Below the pieces are notes generated by a model that was not told the origin of the DNA, ran no database searches, and saw only the letters and a program-made list of their open reading frames with translations. Both the position numbers and the translations under genes were made by a program. Of a stretch of 13,095 nt of DNA, positions 7,376 to 13,054 are shown piece after piece (the stretch's first letter is position 1; every line of letters starts with the position of its first letter). The stretch is taken from NCBI GenBank assembly GCA_910589335.1, contig CAJUTW010000026.1, forward strand, positions 8,195 to 21,289, given 5' to 3'. This DNA is from an uncultured Bacilli bacterium. Its GTDB lineage: Bacteria > Bacillota_I > Bacilli_A > RF39 > UBA660.

Positions 7376-7441
7376 TTATAAAAAGTCAAAAAAACAATCA
7401 AATTTTAAATTATGAAATAGTAGAACAATACACTTTCTCAT
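7376..7441 (-). CDS. 21-residue peptide ORF leading the FGase-peptidase unit
   Basis: An ATG at 7441 has a clear GAGGTG Shine-Dalgarno (7452-7447) five bases upstream and lies about 17 bases downstream of the predicted transcription start. The product begins MRKCIVLLF and ends FDCFFDFL; it is hydrophobic, with five Phe, five Leu and two Cys (C4 and C16). The stop lies 15 bases before the GTG of the amidohydrolase-like gene. It could be a functional micropeptide or a peptide substrate for the two downstream hydrolases. It could also be a leader ORF whose translation enables initiation of the next gene, or a chance ORF. The ribosome site and promoter position argue that it is translated; its role is unknown. 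Confidence 0.5.
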   Translation of the reverse strand: MRKCIVLLFHNLKFDCFFDFL

Positions 7442-7464
7442 AATATCACCTCAATTAATTTTTT

Positions 7465-7493
7465 ATTTTAGCATTCTTATTTTTATATTTCAA
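7465..7493 (-). promoter_or_regulatory. Extended -10 promoter of the peptide-FGase-peptidase operon
   Basis: On the minus strand TTGAAA (7493-7488) is followed after 17 bases by TAAAAT (7470-7465), with TGC before the -10 making an extended -10. Transcription would start near 7458, just upstream of the GAGGTG ribosome site of the 21-residue ORF. Confidence 0.7.
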
Positions 7494-7562
7494 TTATATT
7501 TTACTATTTAATAAAAAATATTAAAAAAAGAAGATGTAAATAAGATATAAAAATAATTCCAA

Positions 7563-7587
7563 AAGAAAAGCCCTTATAAAATAAGGG
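7563..7587 (-). terminator. Intrinsic terminator after the tRNA-Gln gene
   Basis: A perfect 7-bp stem CCCTTAT (7571-7577) and ATAAGGG (7581-7587) has a 3-base loop. On the minus strand it is followed by CTTTTCTTTT. It lies 12 bases past the tRNA CCA end. Confidence 0.8.
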
Positions 7588-7599
7588 AATAATTTCTAA

Positions 7600-7675
7600 T
7601 GGCTGCCCTAGTTAGATTCGAACTAACGCAATAATGCGGTCAGAGCGCACTGCCTTACCACTTGGCTATAGGGCA
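7600..7675 (-). tRNA. tRNA-Gln (anticodon CUG)
   Basis: The minus strand folds as a complete 76-base cloverleaf with encoded CCA. Acceptor arms are TGCCCTA and TAGGGCA with discriminator G. The D stem is GCC/GGC with an AAGTGGTAA loop, and the anticodon stem is GTGCG/CGCAT with loop CTCTGAC, giving anticodon CTG. The variable region is six bases and the T arm is GTTAG-TTCGAAT-CTAAC. The weak first pair T1-A72 is characteristic of bacterial tRNA-Gln. It reads CAG, a minor codon in this AT-rich genome, so a UUG isoacceptor should exist elsewhere. A TATAAT at 7687-7682 with a poor -35 is the probable promoter, and a terminator follows. Confidence 0.93.
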
Positions 7676-7681
7676 ATATAA

Positions 7682-7687
7682 ATTATA
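7682..7687 (-). promoter_or_regulatory. -10 element of the tRNA-Gln gene
   Basis: TATAAT on the minus strand lies six bases before the mature 5' end of the tRNA, so transcription would begin at or one base before it. No good -35 is seen 16-18 bases upstream. Confidence 0.45.
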
Positions 7688-7708
7688 TTTTTATTTTATC
7701 ACAAAAAA

Positions 7709-7749
7709 TAAAAAATAAAAGCTACTTTTTTAATAACTTTTATTTTTTA
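7709..7749 (-). terminator. Terminator of the 232-residue hypothetical gene
   Basis: A 13-bp AT-rich stem is formed by 7709-7721 and 7737-7749 with a 15-base loop. On the minus strand its second arm is T-rich and runs on into ATTTTTTGTG. As with gltX, the stop codon (7742-7740) lies inside the first arm. Confidence 0.55.
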
Positions 7750-8438
7750 ATTTTTTCTTTTCTACTTTGTTCATTTAAAGTAGATAAATAAAGTTTAAAG
7801 ATTTCTTCATCACTCATCTCTAAATTATCAAACTTCATTGCAACTATATCATAACAAATTCCTTCTAAATATGGAAATGATAAAATTAAGTTTTGTATTA
7901 GTTTATCATCTTTTAATAAATCAATTTTATCTTCTTTATTTAATACTATATTTTTTTCACTAGAAAAACCTAGGAAGCGTATAAAGTCACTCTTATTTTT
8001 AAATTCTCTTTTTCTTACTTTAGTAAAAACTTCACTTCTAGCCACTACTCCTATTGAATTATTTATAACTATAGGATACATTTCCATAACTAGCGGTTGT
8101 ATAATTATATTTTCTAAATAAATTACTCGATATTTATACTCTTCTCTCTCATAAATACTAATAACCTCAGCAAAAAAAGACATAATTTCTTTAAAAGAAA
8201 ACTTAGAAGCATTCTCAGATTTTCTATCTAATTCTTTAACTAGCTTTTTTTGTTTTTTTATTTCATTTTTCAAAACTGTTCTATTATGTTTTCTATCTAT
8301 AAAATAATTTTTATTCTTATTAAAAAAACTTTTTACACTACCAATGAAGCCATAATCAATTTTATATTTTTCAAGTAACAAATCTAATGTCTCATCTTCA
8401 TCTTCTAACTGTTTATAATTATCTTGAATTTTACTCAT
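7740..8438 (-). CDS. Hypothetical cytosolic protein, family not recognised
   Basis: I do not recognise this 232-residue protein. It is highly charged and has no signal peptide or membrane helix. Its N-terminus is acidic (LEDEDETLD, 11-19). A basic helical stretch at about 50-75 (KNEIKKQKKLVKEL) could form a short coiled coil. The centre, at about 85-145, alternates hydrophobic strands and helices (VIYLENIIIQPLV), and the end is Lys-rich. A good AAAGGAG lies eight bases before the ATG, and a TTTACT-17-TATACT promoter candidate lies upstream, so expression is likely. It follows the choloylglycine-hydrolase gene on the same strand after a 55-base gap and ends in its own terminator. Nothing in the sequence ties it functionally to either neighbour. 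Confidence 0.8.
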   Translation of the reverse strand: MSKIQDNYKQLEDEDETLDLLLEKYKIDYGFIGSVKSFFNKNKNYFIDRKHNRTVLKNEIKKQKKLVKELDRKSENASKFSFKEIMSFFAEVISIYEREEYKYRVIYLENIIIQPLVMEMYPIVINNSIGVVARSEVFTKVRKREFKNKSDFIRFLGFSSEKNIVLNKEDKIDLLKDDKLIQNLILSFPYLEGICYDIVAMKFDNLEMSDEEIFKLYLSTLNEQSRKEKIKK

Positions 8439-8458
8439 ATATTTTTCTCCTTTAATAT

Positions 8459-8487
8459 AGTATATTTATTAAATAAAAAAAAGTAAA
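8459..8487 (-). promoter_or_regulatory. Candidate promoter of the hypothetical gene
   Basis: On the minus strand TTTACT (8487-8482) lies 17 bases before TATACT (8464-8459), directly upstream of the AAAGGAG ribosome site. The match is moderate in AT-rich DNA. Confidence 0.4.
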
Positions 8488-8493
8488 GTACTT

Positions 8494-9468
8494 CTAATTT
8501 AAATATTTTATTTGTTGAGTATTTTCCAAATCATAAATAGTTAATTGATTATTATTTATATTAAAACTATTTAGTTTAATAGCGGTTATTTGATTATTAT
8601 TATATGTCTTGTAATAATAAATTCCTTTATCAATATTTATACAACAAGAATATGTTGTTGCATTCCACTTTTTATCTTTTGTCATTGTTGTTCCTTTAAC
8701 AATAGTCACTGTGTCTAAAATATGGAAAAATTGTGAAACTGAACTATCTTCATCTAAATCGGATACAGAATTTAATTTATTAAATGCCGATCTAATAAAA
8801 CGAGAAGTTGATGAATTATCTCCTGGTAAACCTATAGCACCCATTCCTAAACTATATGTATCTAATTTTATCTTTGTTGAAAAACGATTGTTACAAATAT
8901 CGGGAGTTAAATTTATATAATTATTAATATTAGTTAAATGATAAGTTATAGGAGGATTATTTGTTAATATACCTACCGGATTAAAATGAATTTCTAAACC
9001 TTGTTGCATAGGCTCTAAAACTAAACAATGATTTTTATCACAAAGCATCCAATGTAGTGGACTAGAGGGTAAATCTTCAGAAAAGGATTCATTTGTAATA
9101 TTAACATCATTTAAAAAATATCCAACCTCTTCAACAGATGAAAAATTACCTAAAATCCACGGAATTAATTCATATGAAGCTAAATTAATCATATCATTTC
9201 TTCTTTTATGATAAAAAGCGTTTTCAGGAAAATTCAAACCCGCTATCGATAAACCCTTTTCATTTGTAGCTTCTGCATATAAAGGATAACCATCAACAAT
9301 AGTAGCTGTACCTATAAAAGCATATTTAGTTTTAAAATCATTATATTCTTTTAATTTAAATTCATAATTTTTAGGAGTTATAACAACCTTTTCATTAAAA
9401 CTATATTCCAAATCTAAAGTTCTTCCAAAATAATTATCTTTAGTCTTAAAAGTCATACTAGTACACAT
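8494..9468 (-). CDS. Choloylglycine hydrolase family protein (bile salt hydrolase / penicillin V acylase-like)
   Basis: This N-terminal-nucleophile hydrolase cleaves linear amide bonds, classically glycine- or taurine-conjugated bile salts. Removing the initiator Met exposes Cys2 (MCTSM). All usual active-site positions are present: C2, R16, D19 (FGRTLDLEYSF), N79 (GLNFP), N171 (LTNNP) and R223 (TSRF in LPGDNSSTSRF). Its 324 residues match bile salt hydrolases of lactobacilli and Clostridium, and the YSF after the Asp and GLNFP resemble bile salt hydrolase more than penicillin V acylase. There is no signal peptide, as usual for Gram-positive members. GAGGAG lies six bases before the ATG. A TTAATA-18-TATAGT promoter candidate is upstream. 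N-acyl-homoserine-lactone or penicillin V activity cannot be excluded. The presence of this gene is the main hint that the host lives in a gut. Confidence 0.92.
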   Translation of the reverse strand: MCTSMTFKTKDNYFGRTLDLEYSFNEKVVITPKNYEFKLKEYNDFKTKYAFIGTATIVDGYPLYAEATNEKGLSIAGLNFPENAFYHKRRNDMINLASYELIPWILGNFSSVEEVGYFLNDVNITNESFSEDLPSSPLHWMLCDKNHCLVLEPMQQGLEIHFNPVGILTNNPPITYHLTNINNYINLTPDICNNRFSTKIKLDTYSLGMGAIGLPGDNSSTSRFIRSAFNKLNSVSDLDEDSSVSQFFHILDTVTIVKGTTMTKDKKWNATTYSCCINIDKGIYYYKTYNNNQITAIKLNSFNINNNQLTIYDLENTQQIKYLN

Positions 9469-9492
9469 AGATTTCTCCTCTTTTTCTATAAA

Positions 9493-9522
9493 ACTATATG
9501 TTAGTTCGATTAAAGTTATTAA
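9493..9522 (-). promoter_or_regulatory. Candidate promoter of the choloylglycine hydrolase gene
   Basis: On the minus strand TTAATA (9522-9517) lies 18 bases before TATAGT (9498-9493), and the ATG is 25 bases downstream of the -10. It is a moderate match, and it lies just after the preceding gene's terminator, where a promoter is required. Confidence 0.4.
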
Positions 9523-9544
9523 TAATATAAATTTATATCAATAA

Positions 9545-9572
9545 ATTAAAAAACTTAGTCTTACCGACTAAG
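9545..9572 (-). terminator. Intrinsic terminator of the HD-GNAT gene pair
   Basis: A perfect 7-bp stem CTTAGTC (9554-9560) and GACTAAG (9566-9572) has a 5-base loop. On the minus strand it is followed by TTTTTTAATTT. It lies about 45 bases past the acetyltransferase stop. Confidence 0.8.
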
Positions 9573-9615
9573 AAATAGTAATTTTTAAATGGAAATTAAT
9601 AATATAATTAAGTTA

Positions 9616-10155
9616 TTACTTTAATTTATCATAAAAACTTCTTAATCCTAGAAATTTATTATTCCAAGGTTTTAATTTCCCATTTAAACAATAAGTATAA
9701 ATTAAAAAATTGTTCTTACAGTCTTTTGTATCTTCAATTGTATAATCTTCCCTCAAATGCATTATTTTATCATATAAAAATAATGCGGGTCTATCTTTAT
9801 AATAAGTTGTATCTAGTCTAAAAAAAGAAAATCTATTTAACTTTTTACAATAATTTATAGTATCTAATAATACTTTTTCTCCATATCCTTTTCTTCTATA
9901 TTCAGGTAAAATAGTAAACCAATCAAGCCACACAGTATCAGGATATTTATCATATATCTCTATACCTGTTATTCCAATTAAAGTATTTTTGTCATAAACT
10001 AAAAAGAAGCAATTATCATCTTTGGTATTTGTTGCTTTATCATACAAATCTTCATAAGCTGGATCATCAGGCCATGTTTCTTTTTGAATTTTAAATGCTA
10101 TATCCAAATTTTTTAGATTAAGTATTTCATATTTTAAATTATATAAAGATTTCAT
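9616..10155 (-). CDS. GNAT-family N-acetyltransferase
   Basis: GNAT enzymes transfer acetyl from acetyl-CoA to an amine. The 179 residues show the fold: a substrate-side N-terminus, the strand LIGITGIEI (60-68), then the core strand WLDWFTILPEYR (82-93) leading into the acetyl-CoA pyrophosphate loop RRKGYG (93-98) and its helix. LFLYDKIM at about 145-152 corresponds to the usual conserved Tyr-containing segment. The acceptor substrate cannot be told. GAGGT lies seven bases before the ATG. It begins 42 bases after the HD-domain gene on the same strand and shares its terminator, so the two are probably cotranscribed. The length and the well-kept motif argue it is intact. Confidence 0.85.
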   Translation of the reverse strand: MKSLYNLKYEILNLKNLDIAFKIQKETWPDDPAYEDLYDKATNTKDDNCFFLVYDKNTLIGITGIEIYDKYPDTVWLDWFTILPEYRRKGYGEKVLLDTINYCKKLNRFSFFRLDTTYYKDRPALFLYDKIMHLREDYTIEDTKDCKNNFLIYTYCLNGKLKPWNNKFLGLRSFYDKLK

Positions 10156-10197
10156 AATTTTTACCTCAATTTGTATTTGTAAATTTATTCAAAATAT

Positions 10198-10881
10198 CTA
10201 TTCATATTTTGTTGGATTCTCACTTTCGTAGTAATATTCATTATTTAATGGATTAAAAGCATTTCTTGGGTAACTAATAATATTTTCTATATATGCATCA
10301 ATTGAATCTGCATAGCTTACAATATAAGCTTCTGCCATATGTTTTTCCATAGTATCGATATGAGTTGCAATTATGTGTAAGGCTTGATATTTAAATTTCT
10401 CAGGAAGTTTTTCTTTATCAAGATATTCTTCTACTATTTTTTCTCCAATATATAAATGATCAACTAATAAATATGCATAATTAAGATTCGATTTTATTTC
10501 ATTATTTTCATTATATTTGTCAAATATTTTCACCTTTCCAATATCATGTAATATTGCACCAAATAATACTAAATCAATGTCAACTTTCTCTCCATAATTA
10601 AGTGCTATATTATATGCAATGGTAGTAACATTATAAATATGATCTAATAATCCCCCATTAAAGCATTGATGAGTTCTAGTAAATTTTTTATTTTCAATTC
10701 CATCATGACCAGCACCTCTAGAAAATAGCTCTTCTTTATAATCAGTTAATATAGAGACACATGCATTTTTTAAACTTTTATTTCTAATTTTTTCTGCATA
10801 GTCAATCAAACTATTGAATCTTTCTTCTTTTTGAAGCATTCTCGTCAATTGTCCAATGATACCTAAGATAAGGAAGTACAA
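10198..10881 (-). CDS. YhaM-like HD-domain phosphohydrolase lacking the N-terminal OB domain
   Basis: HD-domain metal-dependent hydrolases act on nucleotides or RNA. This one most resembles the catalytic half of YhaM, a 3'-5' exoribonuclease. It shows THQCFNGGLLDH (70-81), the HD pair in LHDIGK (111-116), a further His in LVDHLYIGE (H142), TH at 173-174, and an Asp in SYADSID (D192). YhaM is about 314 residues, with an OB-fold of roughly 90 residues in front; here only 227 residues remain and the OB part is absent. The open frame begins at TTG 10881 with no Shine-Dalgarno, directly beside a region of gene remnants, and residues 1-14 do not look like the family. A later start (M15) is equally poorly supported. 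It may be a naturally short HD protein or a gene that lost its 5' end. Confidence 0.7.
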   Translation of the reverse strand: MYFLILGIIGQLTRMLQKEERFNSLIDYAEKIRNKSLKNACVSILTDYKEELFSRGAGHDGIENKKFTRTHQCFNGGLLDHIYNVTTIAYNIALNYGEKVDIDLVLFGAILHDIGKVKIFDKYNENNEIKSNLNYAYLLVDHLYIGEKIVEEYLDKEKLPEKFKYQALHIIATHIDTMEKHMAEAYIVSYADSIDAYIENIISYPRNAFNPLNNEYYYESENPTKYE

Positions 10882-10906
10882 TAACTATTTAATTTAATTA
10901 TAAATG

Positions 10907-11086
10907 TCAGTATTTGTATATTTTTTCTTTTTCTAAATATTCTTGCATTTTTAAATCCATAATTATTTTAAAATAATCTTGATATACTGAATTTAATACT
11001 ATATTAGATTCTCCTAATTGATAATAAATTTCACTAAAATCAATCTCAGATATACTTACTAATAATTTTCTTATGCCAAGTTTATA
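10907..11086 (-). pseudogene. Orphan C-terminal gene fragment, unrecognised
   Basis: An open frame without a credible start ends at a TGA at 10909-10907, about 26 bases before the HD gene. It encodes roughly 59 residues rich in Ile, Leu, Tyr, Glu and Lys (for example RKLLVSISEIDFSEIYY, and near the end MQEYLEKEKIYKY). The upstream part of the frame runs into DNA that reads convincingly on the other strand as an ACT-domain remnant, so the join at about 11066-11086 is probably a recombination point. I do not recognise the parent protein. It could also be a chance ORF in AT-rich DNA. Confidence 0.35.
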
Positions 11087-11250
11087 GAAAAAACAAATGA
11101 GGAAATATCAATAGTTTGTGATGATGAGCATATTCCAACCAATTATACAGATATAAGTAACAACTGGAAATGTATAAAAATTATGGAAACTTTAGACTTT
11201 TCATTAATATAGCCGACCCCAATATAGGAATATTTGTTGTATCAACATTC
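11066..11250 (+). pseudogene. Remnant of an ACT-domain protein (ACT_7 / COG3603-like)
   Basis: The plus strand reads in one frame from 11066 to a TAG at 11210-11212, giving FIEKTNEEISIVC, then WKCIKIMETLDFSLI. It resumes in another frame at 11212 as ADPNIGIFVVSTF. These segments match, in order, the central part of small amino-acid-sensing ACT proteins of the ACT_7 type: the EE(I/L)S(I/L)VC segment, W-x-C/A-(L/I)-K(I), DFSL, and the NIxIFxxSTxxTDY(I/L) strand. About a dozen residues between DFSLI and NIGIF are missing, along with the start and the TDY-containing end. There is no start codon or Shine-Dalgarno. It is therefore a dead fragment on the strand opposite to all its neighbours. Confidence 0.65.
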
Positions 11251-11677
11251 ATGTTTATCAATTAATATTTCTAAAAATTGAACATTATCAACTGTAGTTT
11301 TATACTTTTTTGATATAGTTGATAATGAAATATGTTTTTTCTATCATAATATAAATTTACTTTATCTTCATAACCATCTCCAGAAGCAATACAATTTGAG
11401 AAATTAATTATTTTAGGTAATAAGATATAAATATAGTCCTCAGTAAAATATTTATTATATATTCTTTCTCATTTACTTCGTAAATATATTCAAAGCATTT
11501 TTAACCAAACCATTATACACTCCTATTTCTTTTTCTTCGCCTAATTTTTCAATTATCTCAAATAAATCGCTTTTCTCTTCAAAAGATAATTTTTTCTTTT
11601 TTTCAGTTTTTATAATATTCTTCTGCTAATTTTTTATCATTACCAGTATATAGATATGAATATGAGGCTCTACAAAT
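11242..11677 (-). pseudogene. Multiply frameshifted gene remnant, unrecognised
   Basis: The minus strand carries a chain of protein-like segments whose ends overlap but whose frames differ. They are ASYSYLYTGNDKKLAEEYY (11668-11603), a KKKKLSFEEKSDLFEIIEKL segment (11625-11473), CFEYIYEVNEKEYIINILL (11497-11408), a segment with YFTEDYIYILLPKIINFSN and SGDGYEDKVNLYYDRKN (11468-11271), and KTTVDNVQFLEILIDKHEC (ending at the TGA at 11244-11242). Joined through at least four frameshifts they would give about 135-140 residues of one helical protein. Some shifts lie at A-rich tracts. I do not recognise the family. The C-terminal end abuts the opposite-strand ACT remnant. The preceding 86-residue ORF may be its N-terminal part. 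Sequencing or assembly error is the main alternative. Confidence 0.5.
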
Positions 11678-11938
11678 TTAATTGGAATGTCTTCTTCCTT
11701 TTCCCTTTTTTCTTTCTTTAACTATTATAGCTGTCTTTCTATCTATTTCACTTACACCAATATATACAAAAAAAAAACCATTTCTTCTTTTCACATAAAT
11801 CATTAATAAATCTTTAAGATTATTTGCAAATTTTTCTACAGCTTTAATAGTTTTAAACTTATTTGGATAATCTATTGTATATTCCTTTATTCTCGCACCT
11901 GCACCTTTATTTCTAAGTGCCATAGTTTCATTTATCAT
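11678..11938 (-). CDS. Short ORF, unrecognised; possibly the 5' part of the frameshifted gene
   Basis: These 86 residues start at an ATG with AGGA eight bases upstream and overlap the end of the preceding ORF by 11 bases. The protein is basic, with a strand-helix-strand look: KEYTIDYPNKFKT, KAVEKFANNLKDLLMIYV, then NGFFFVYIGVSEIDRKTAII. The last residues (KGKGRRHSN) look unnatural, whereas the alternative frame at that point continues as EEDIPIKFVEP toward the downstream remnant segments. That suggests a frameshift in the A-rich tract near 11700 and a longer original protein. FFF is encoded by a nine-base homopolymer (11763-11772 region), another slippage risk. I cannot assign a function. It may be a real small gene or a broken piece. 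Confidence 0.4.
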   Translation of the reverse strand: MINETMALRNKGAGARIKEYTIDYPNKFKTIKAVEKFANNLKDLLMIYVKRRNGFFFVYIGVSEIDRKTAIIVKERKKGKGRRHSN

Positions 11939-12344
11939 AGATTAATTCCTGTCTTTTATCATTAATTAATCTCTTTAATTCACTTACTTTCAAAGGATTA
12001 GTCCTATCAAATAAGAATAAACTATTGTTATCATAATAAATAAGTATTAACTTAATATCTTTAATATTTATAATTGCTTTATGTGGCTCTATATAACTTA
12101 GATTAGTACTTTTTATCGTAATTATATTACCACTAATAAACTCAGCTTTAGCTCCGTTATAATTACAAGCACTAAATATTCTTTTTTCCAATGTTTCTGC
12201 ATTATGCAGTTTTTCACTATAAAAATACACGTTTTTTACTCCTTTTTGAAGCAAAATTAAAACGAGGATTTCCCTTGTAATTCCGTGCTTTAACGTGTGT
12301 TTTATACTCCTAATTTGGAGTGAATTTACATTTGGTACGGACAA
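11928..12344 (-). CDS. Short ORF, unrecognised; start uncertain
   Basis: The open frame from TTG 12344 encodes 138 residues, but that TTG has no Shine-Dalgarno. A GTG at 12230 has AGGAG (12243-12239) eight bases upstream and would give 100 residues beginning MYFYSEKLHNAETLEKR. I favour the GTG. The shorter protein has a mix of strands and helices (AEFISGNIITIKS, KAIINIKDIKLILIYY, LFLFDRTNPLKVSELKRL) and no membrane helix. The stretch 12231-12344 has a noticeably higher G+C content than its surroundings and reads as a basic, possibly non-native segment. The stop overlaps the next ORF start by 11 bases, so the two may be a coupled pair. The family is not recognised and its intactness is uncertain. 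Confidence 0.45.
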   Translation of the reverse strand: MSVPNVNSLQIRSIKHTLKHGITREILVLILLQKGVKNVYFYSEKLHNAETLEKRIFSACNYNGAKAEFISGNIITIKSTNLSYIEPHKAIINIKDIKLILIYYDNNSLFLFDRTNPLKVSELKRLINDKRQELIYDK

Positions 12345-12368
12345 ATAGTATATCCGAAACCTTAGAAA

Positions 12369-12426
12369 TAGTTGATAAACAACTAATCACTAAAATTATA
12401 ATAACATAATTTTAATAAATTAAAAT
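12369..12426 (-). repeat. AT-rich hairpins downstream of the second GNAT gene
   Basis: Two inverted repeats lie in the 87-base gap after the acetyltransferase. One is ATTTTAAT-AA-ATTAAAAT (12409-12426), all A-T. The other is TAGTTG-ATAAA-CAACTA (12369-12385), followed on the minus strand by the modest TTTCTAAGG. Either could weakly terminate transcription, but neither has a convincing U tract. Confidence 0.3.
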
Positions 12427-12431
12427 ATTTT

Positions 12432-13004
12432 TTATTTAATTTGTTCACATCTATTCTTTAATACTCTAATTAGTTTTTTATGCAATTGTTGTTCTAATGT
12501 TTCATCATTATACTTTGTTAACGTACCGTTAAAACATAATTCTTGGAATCTATCGTTATATAATCCTGAAATTACTTCTGTTAATTCCCAACCATATTTA
12601 TTAATAATTGGTTTAAACATTTCTAATTTATAATCAGCTAATGTTATAAGTGGTTTGGTAGCACCTAACCATCTCATTGATTCTTCAACAATTGCTTTAC
12701 CTATCCCTAAACCTCTACATTTATCAGAAACATATAATGTACATATTTTTTGTTCTTCCTCGTCTCTTTTTAAACAAGCCATGGAAATTATTTCATTATT
12801 ATTTTCAGGATTTCTAACAAATAATATATTTCGTTCATCACCATTTATAGTTGCTGGTAATTGTTTAGTAAAATACCATTCTTTATGTTTTGGGTAATCA
12901 TCACAAATAAAATCTGTTATCATATAAATTTTTGTGGCAAGTTCCATAAAATATTCTTCCGGAATAATCCCTACATATTTTTTTAAACTCTCAATATTTA
13001 TCAT
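12432..13004 (-). CDS. GNAT-family N-acetyltransferase
   Basis: This is an acetyl-CoA-dependent N-acetyltransferase of about 190 residues. I place the start at ATG 13004, because GAGGGGG (13021-13015) lies ten bases upstream; an in-frame TTG at 13025 overlaps that ribosome site. The core strand and pyrophosphate loop are clear: KICTLYVSDKCRGLGIGKAI, with R-G-L-G-I-G as the acetyl-CoA loop, preceded by the usual strand carrying ISMACLKRDEEE. After the core come a strand, a helix and NKYGWELTE, as in GNATs acting on small molecules. The acceptor substrate is unknown. It is not close to the other GNAT protein in this window. An inverted repeat TTTACA-N8-TGTAAA lies just upstream and may be a control site. 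Confidence 0.85.
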   Translation of the reverse strand: MINIESLKKYVGIIPEEYFMELATKIYMITDFICDDYPKHKEWYFTKQLPATINGDERNILFVRNPENNNEIISMACLKRDEEEQKICTLYVSDKCRGLGIGKAIVEESMRWLGATKPLITLADYKLEMFKPIINKYGWELTEVISGLYNDRFQELCFNGTLTKYNDETLEQQLHKKLIRVLKNRCEQIK

Positions 13005-13034
13005 ATTAGCTTTTCCCCCTCTCAAAATTTGTTG

Positions 13035-13054
13035 TTTACAATAGTTAGTGTAAA
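13035..13054. repeat. Inverted repeat upstream of the second GNAT gene
   Basis: TTTACA (13035-13040) and TGTAAA (13049-13054) are separated by eight bases, about 30-50 bases before the acetyltransferase start on the minus strand. TTTACA on the minus strand could itself be a -35, but no good -10 lies 17 bases on. The arms share their core with the inverted repeat between gltX and the LCP gene, though the spacing differs. Confidence 0.3.

Noticed and set aside
8711..8920. A 69-codon open frame on the plus strand
   Set aside because: It lies wholly antisense to the well-supported choloylglycine hydrolase gene, covering its active-site region, and has no ribosome site or family resemblance.
12655..12897. 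An 80-codon open frame on the plus strand
   Set aside because: It is antisense to the core of the GNAT acetyltransferase and has no Shine-Dalgarno; a shadow frame.
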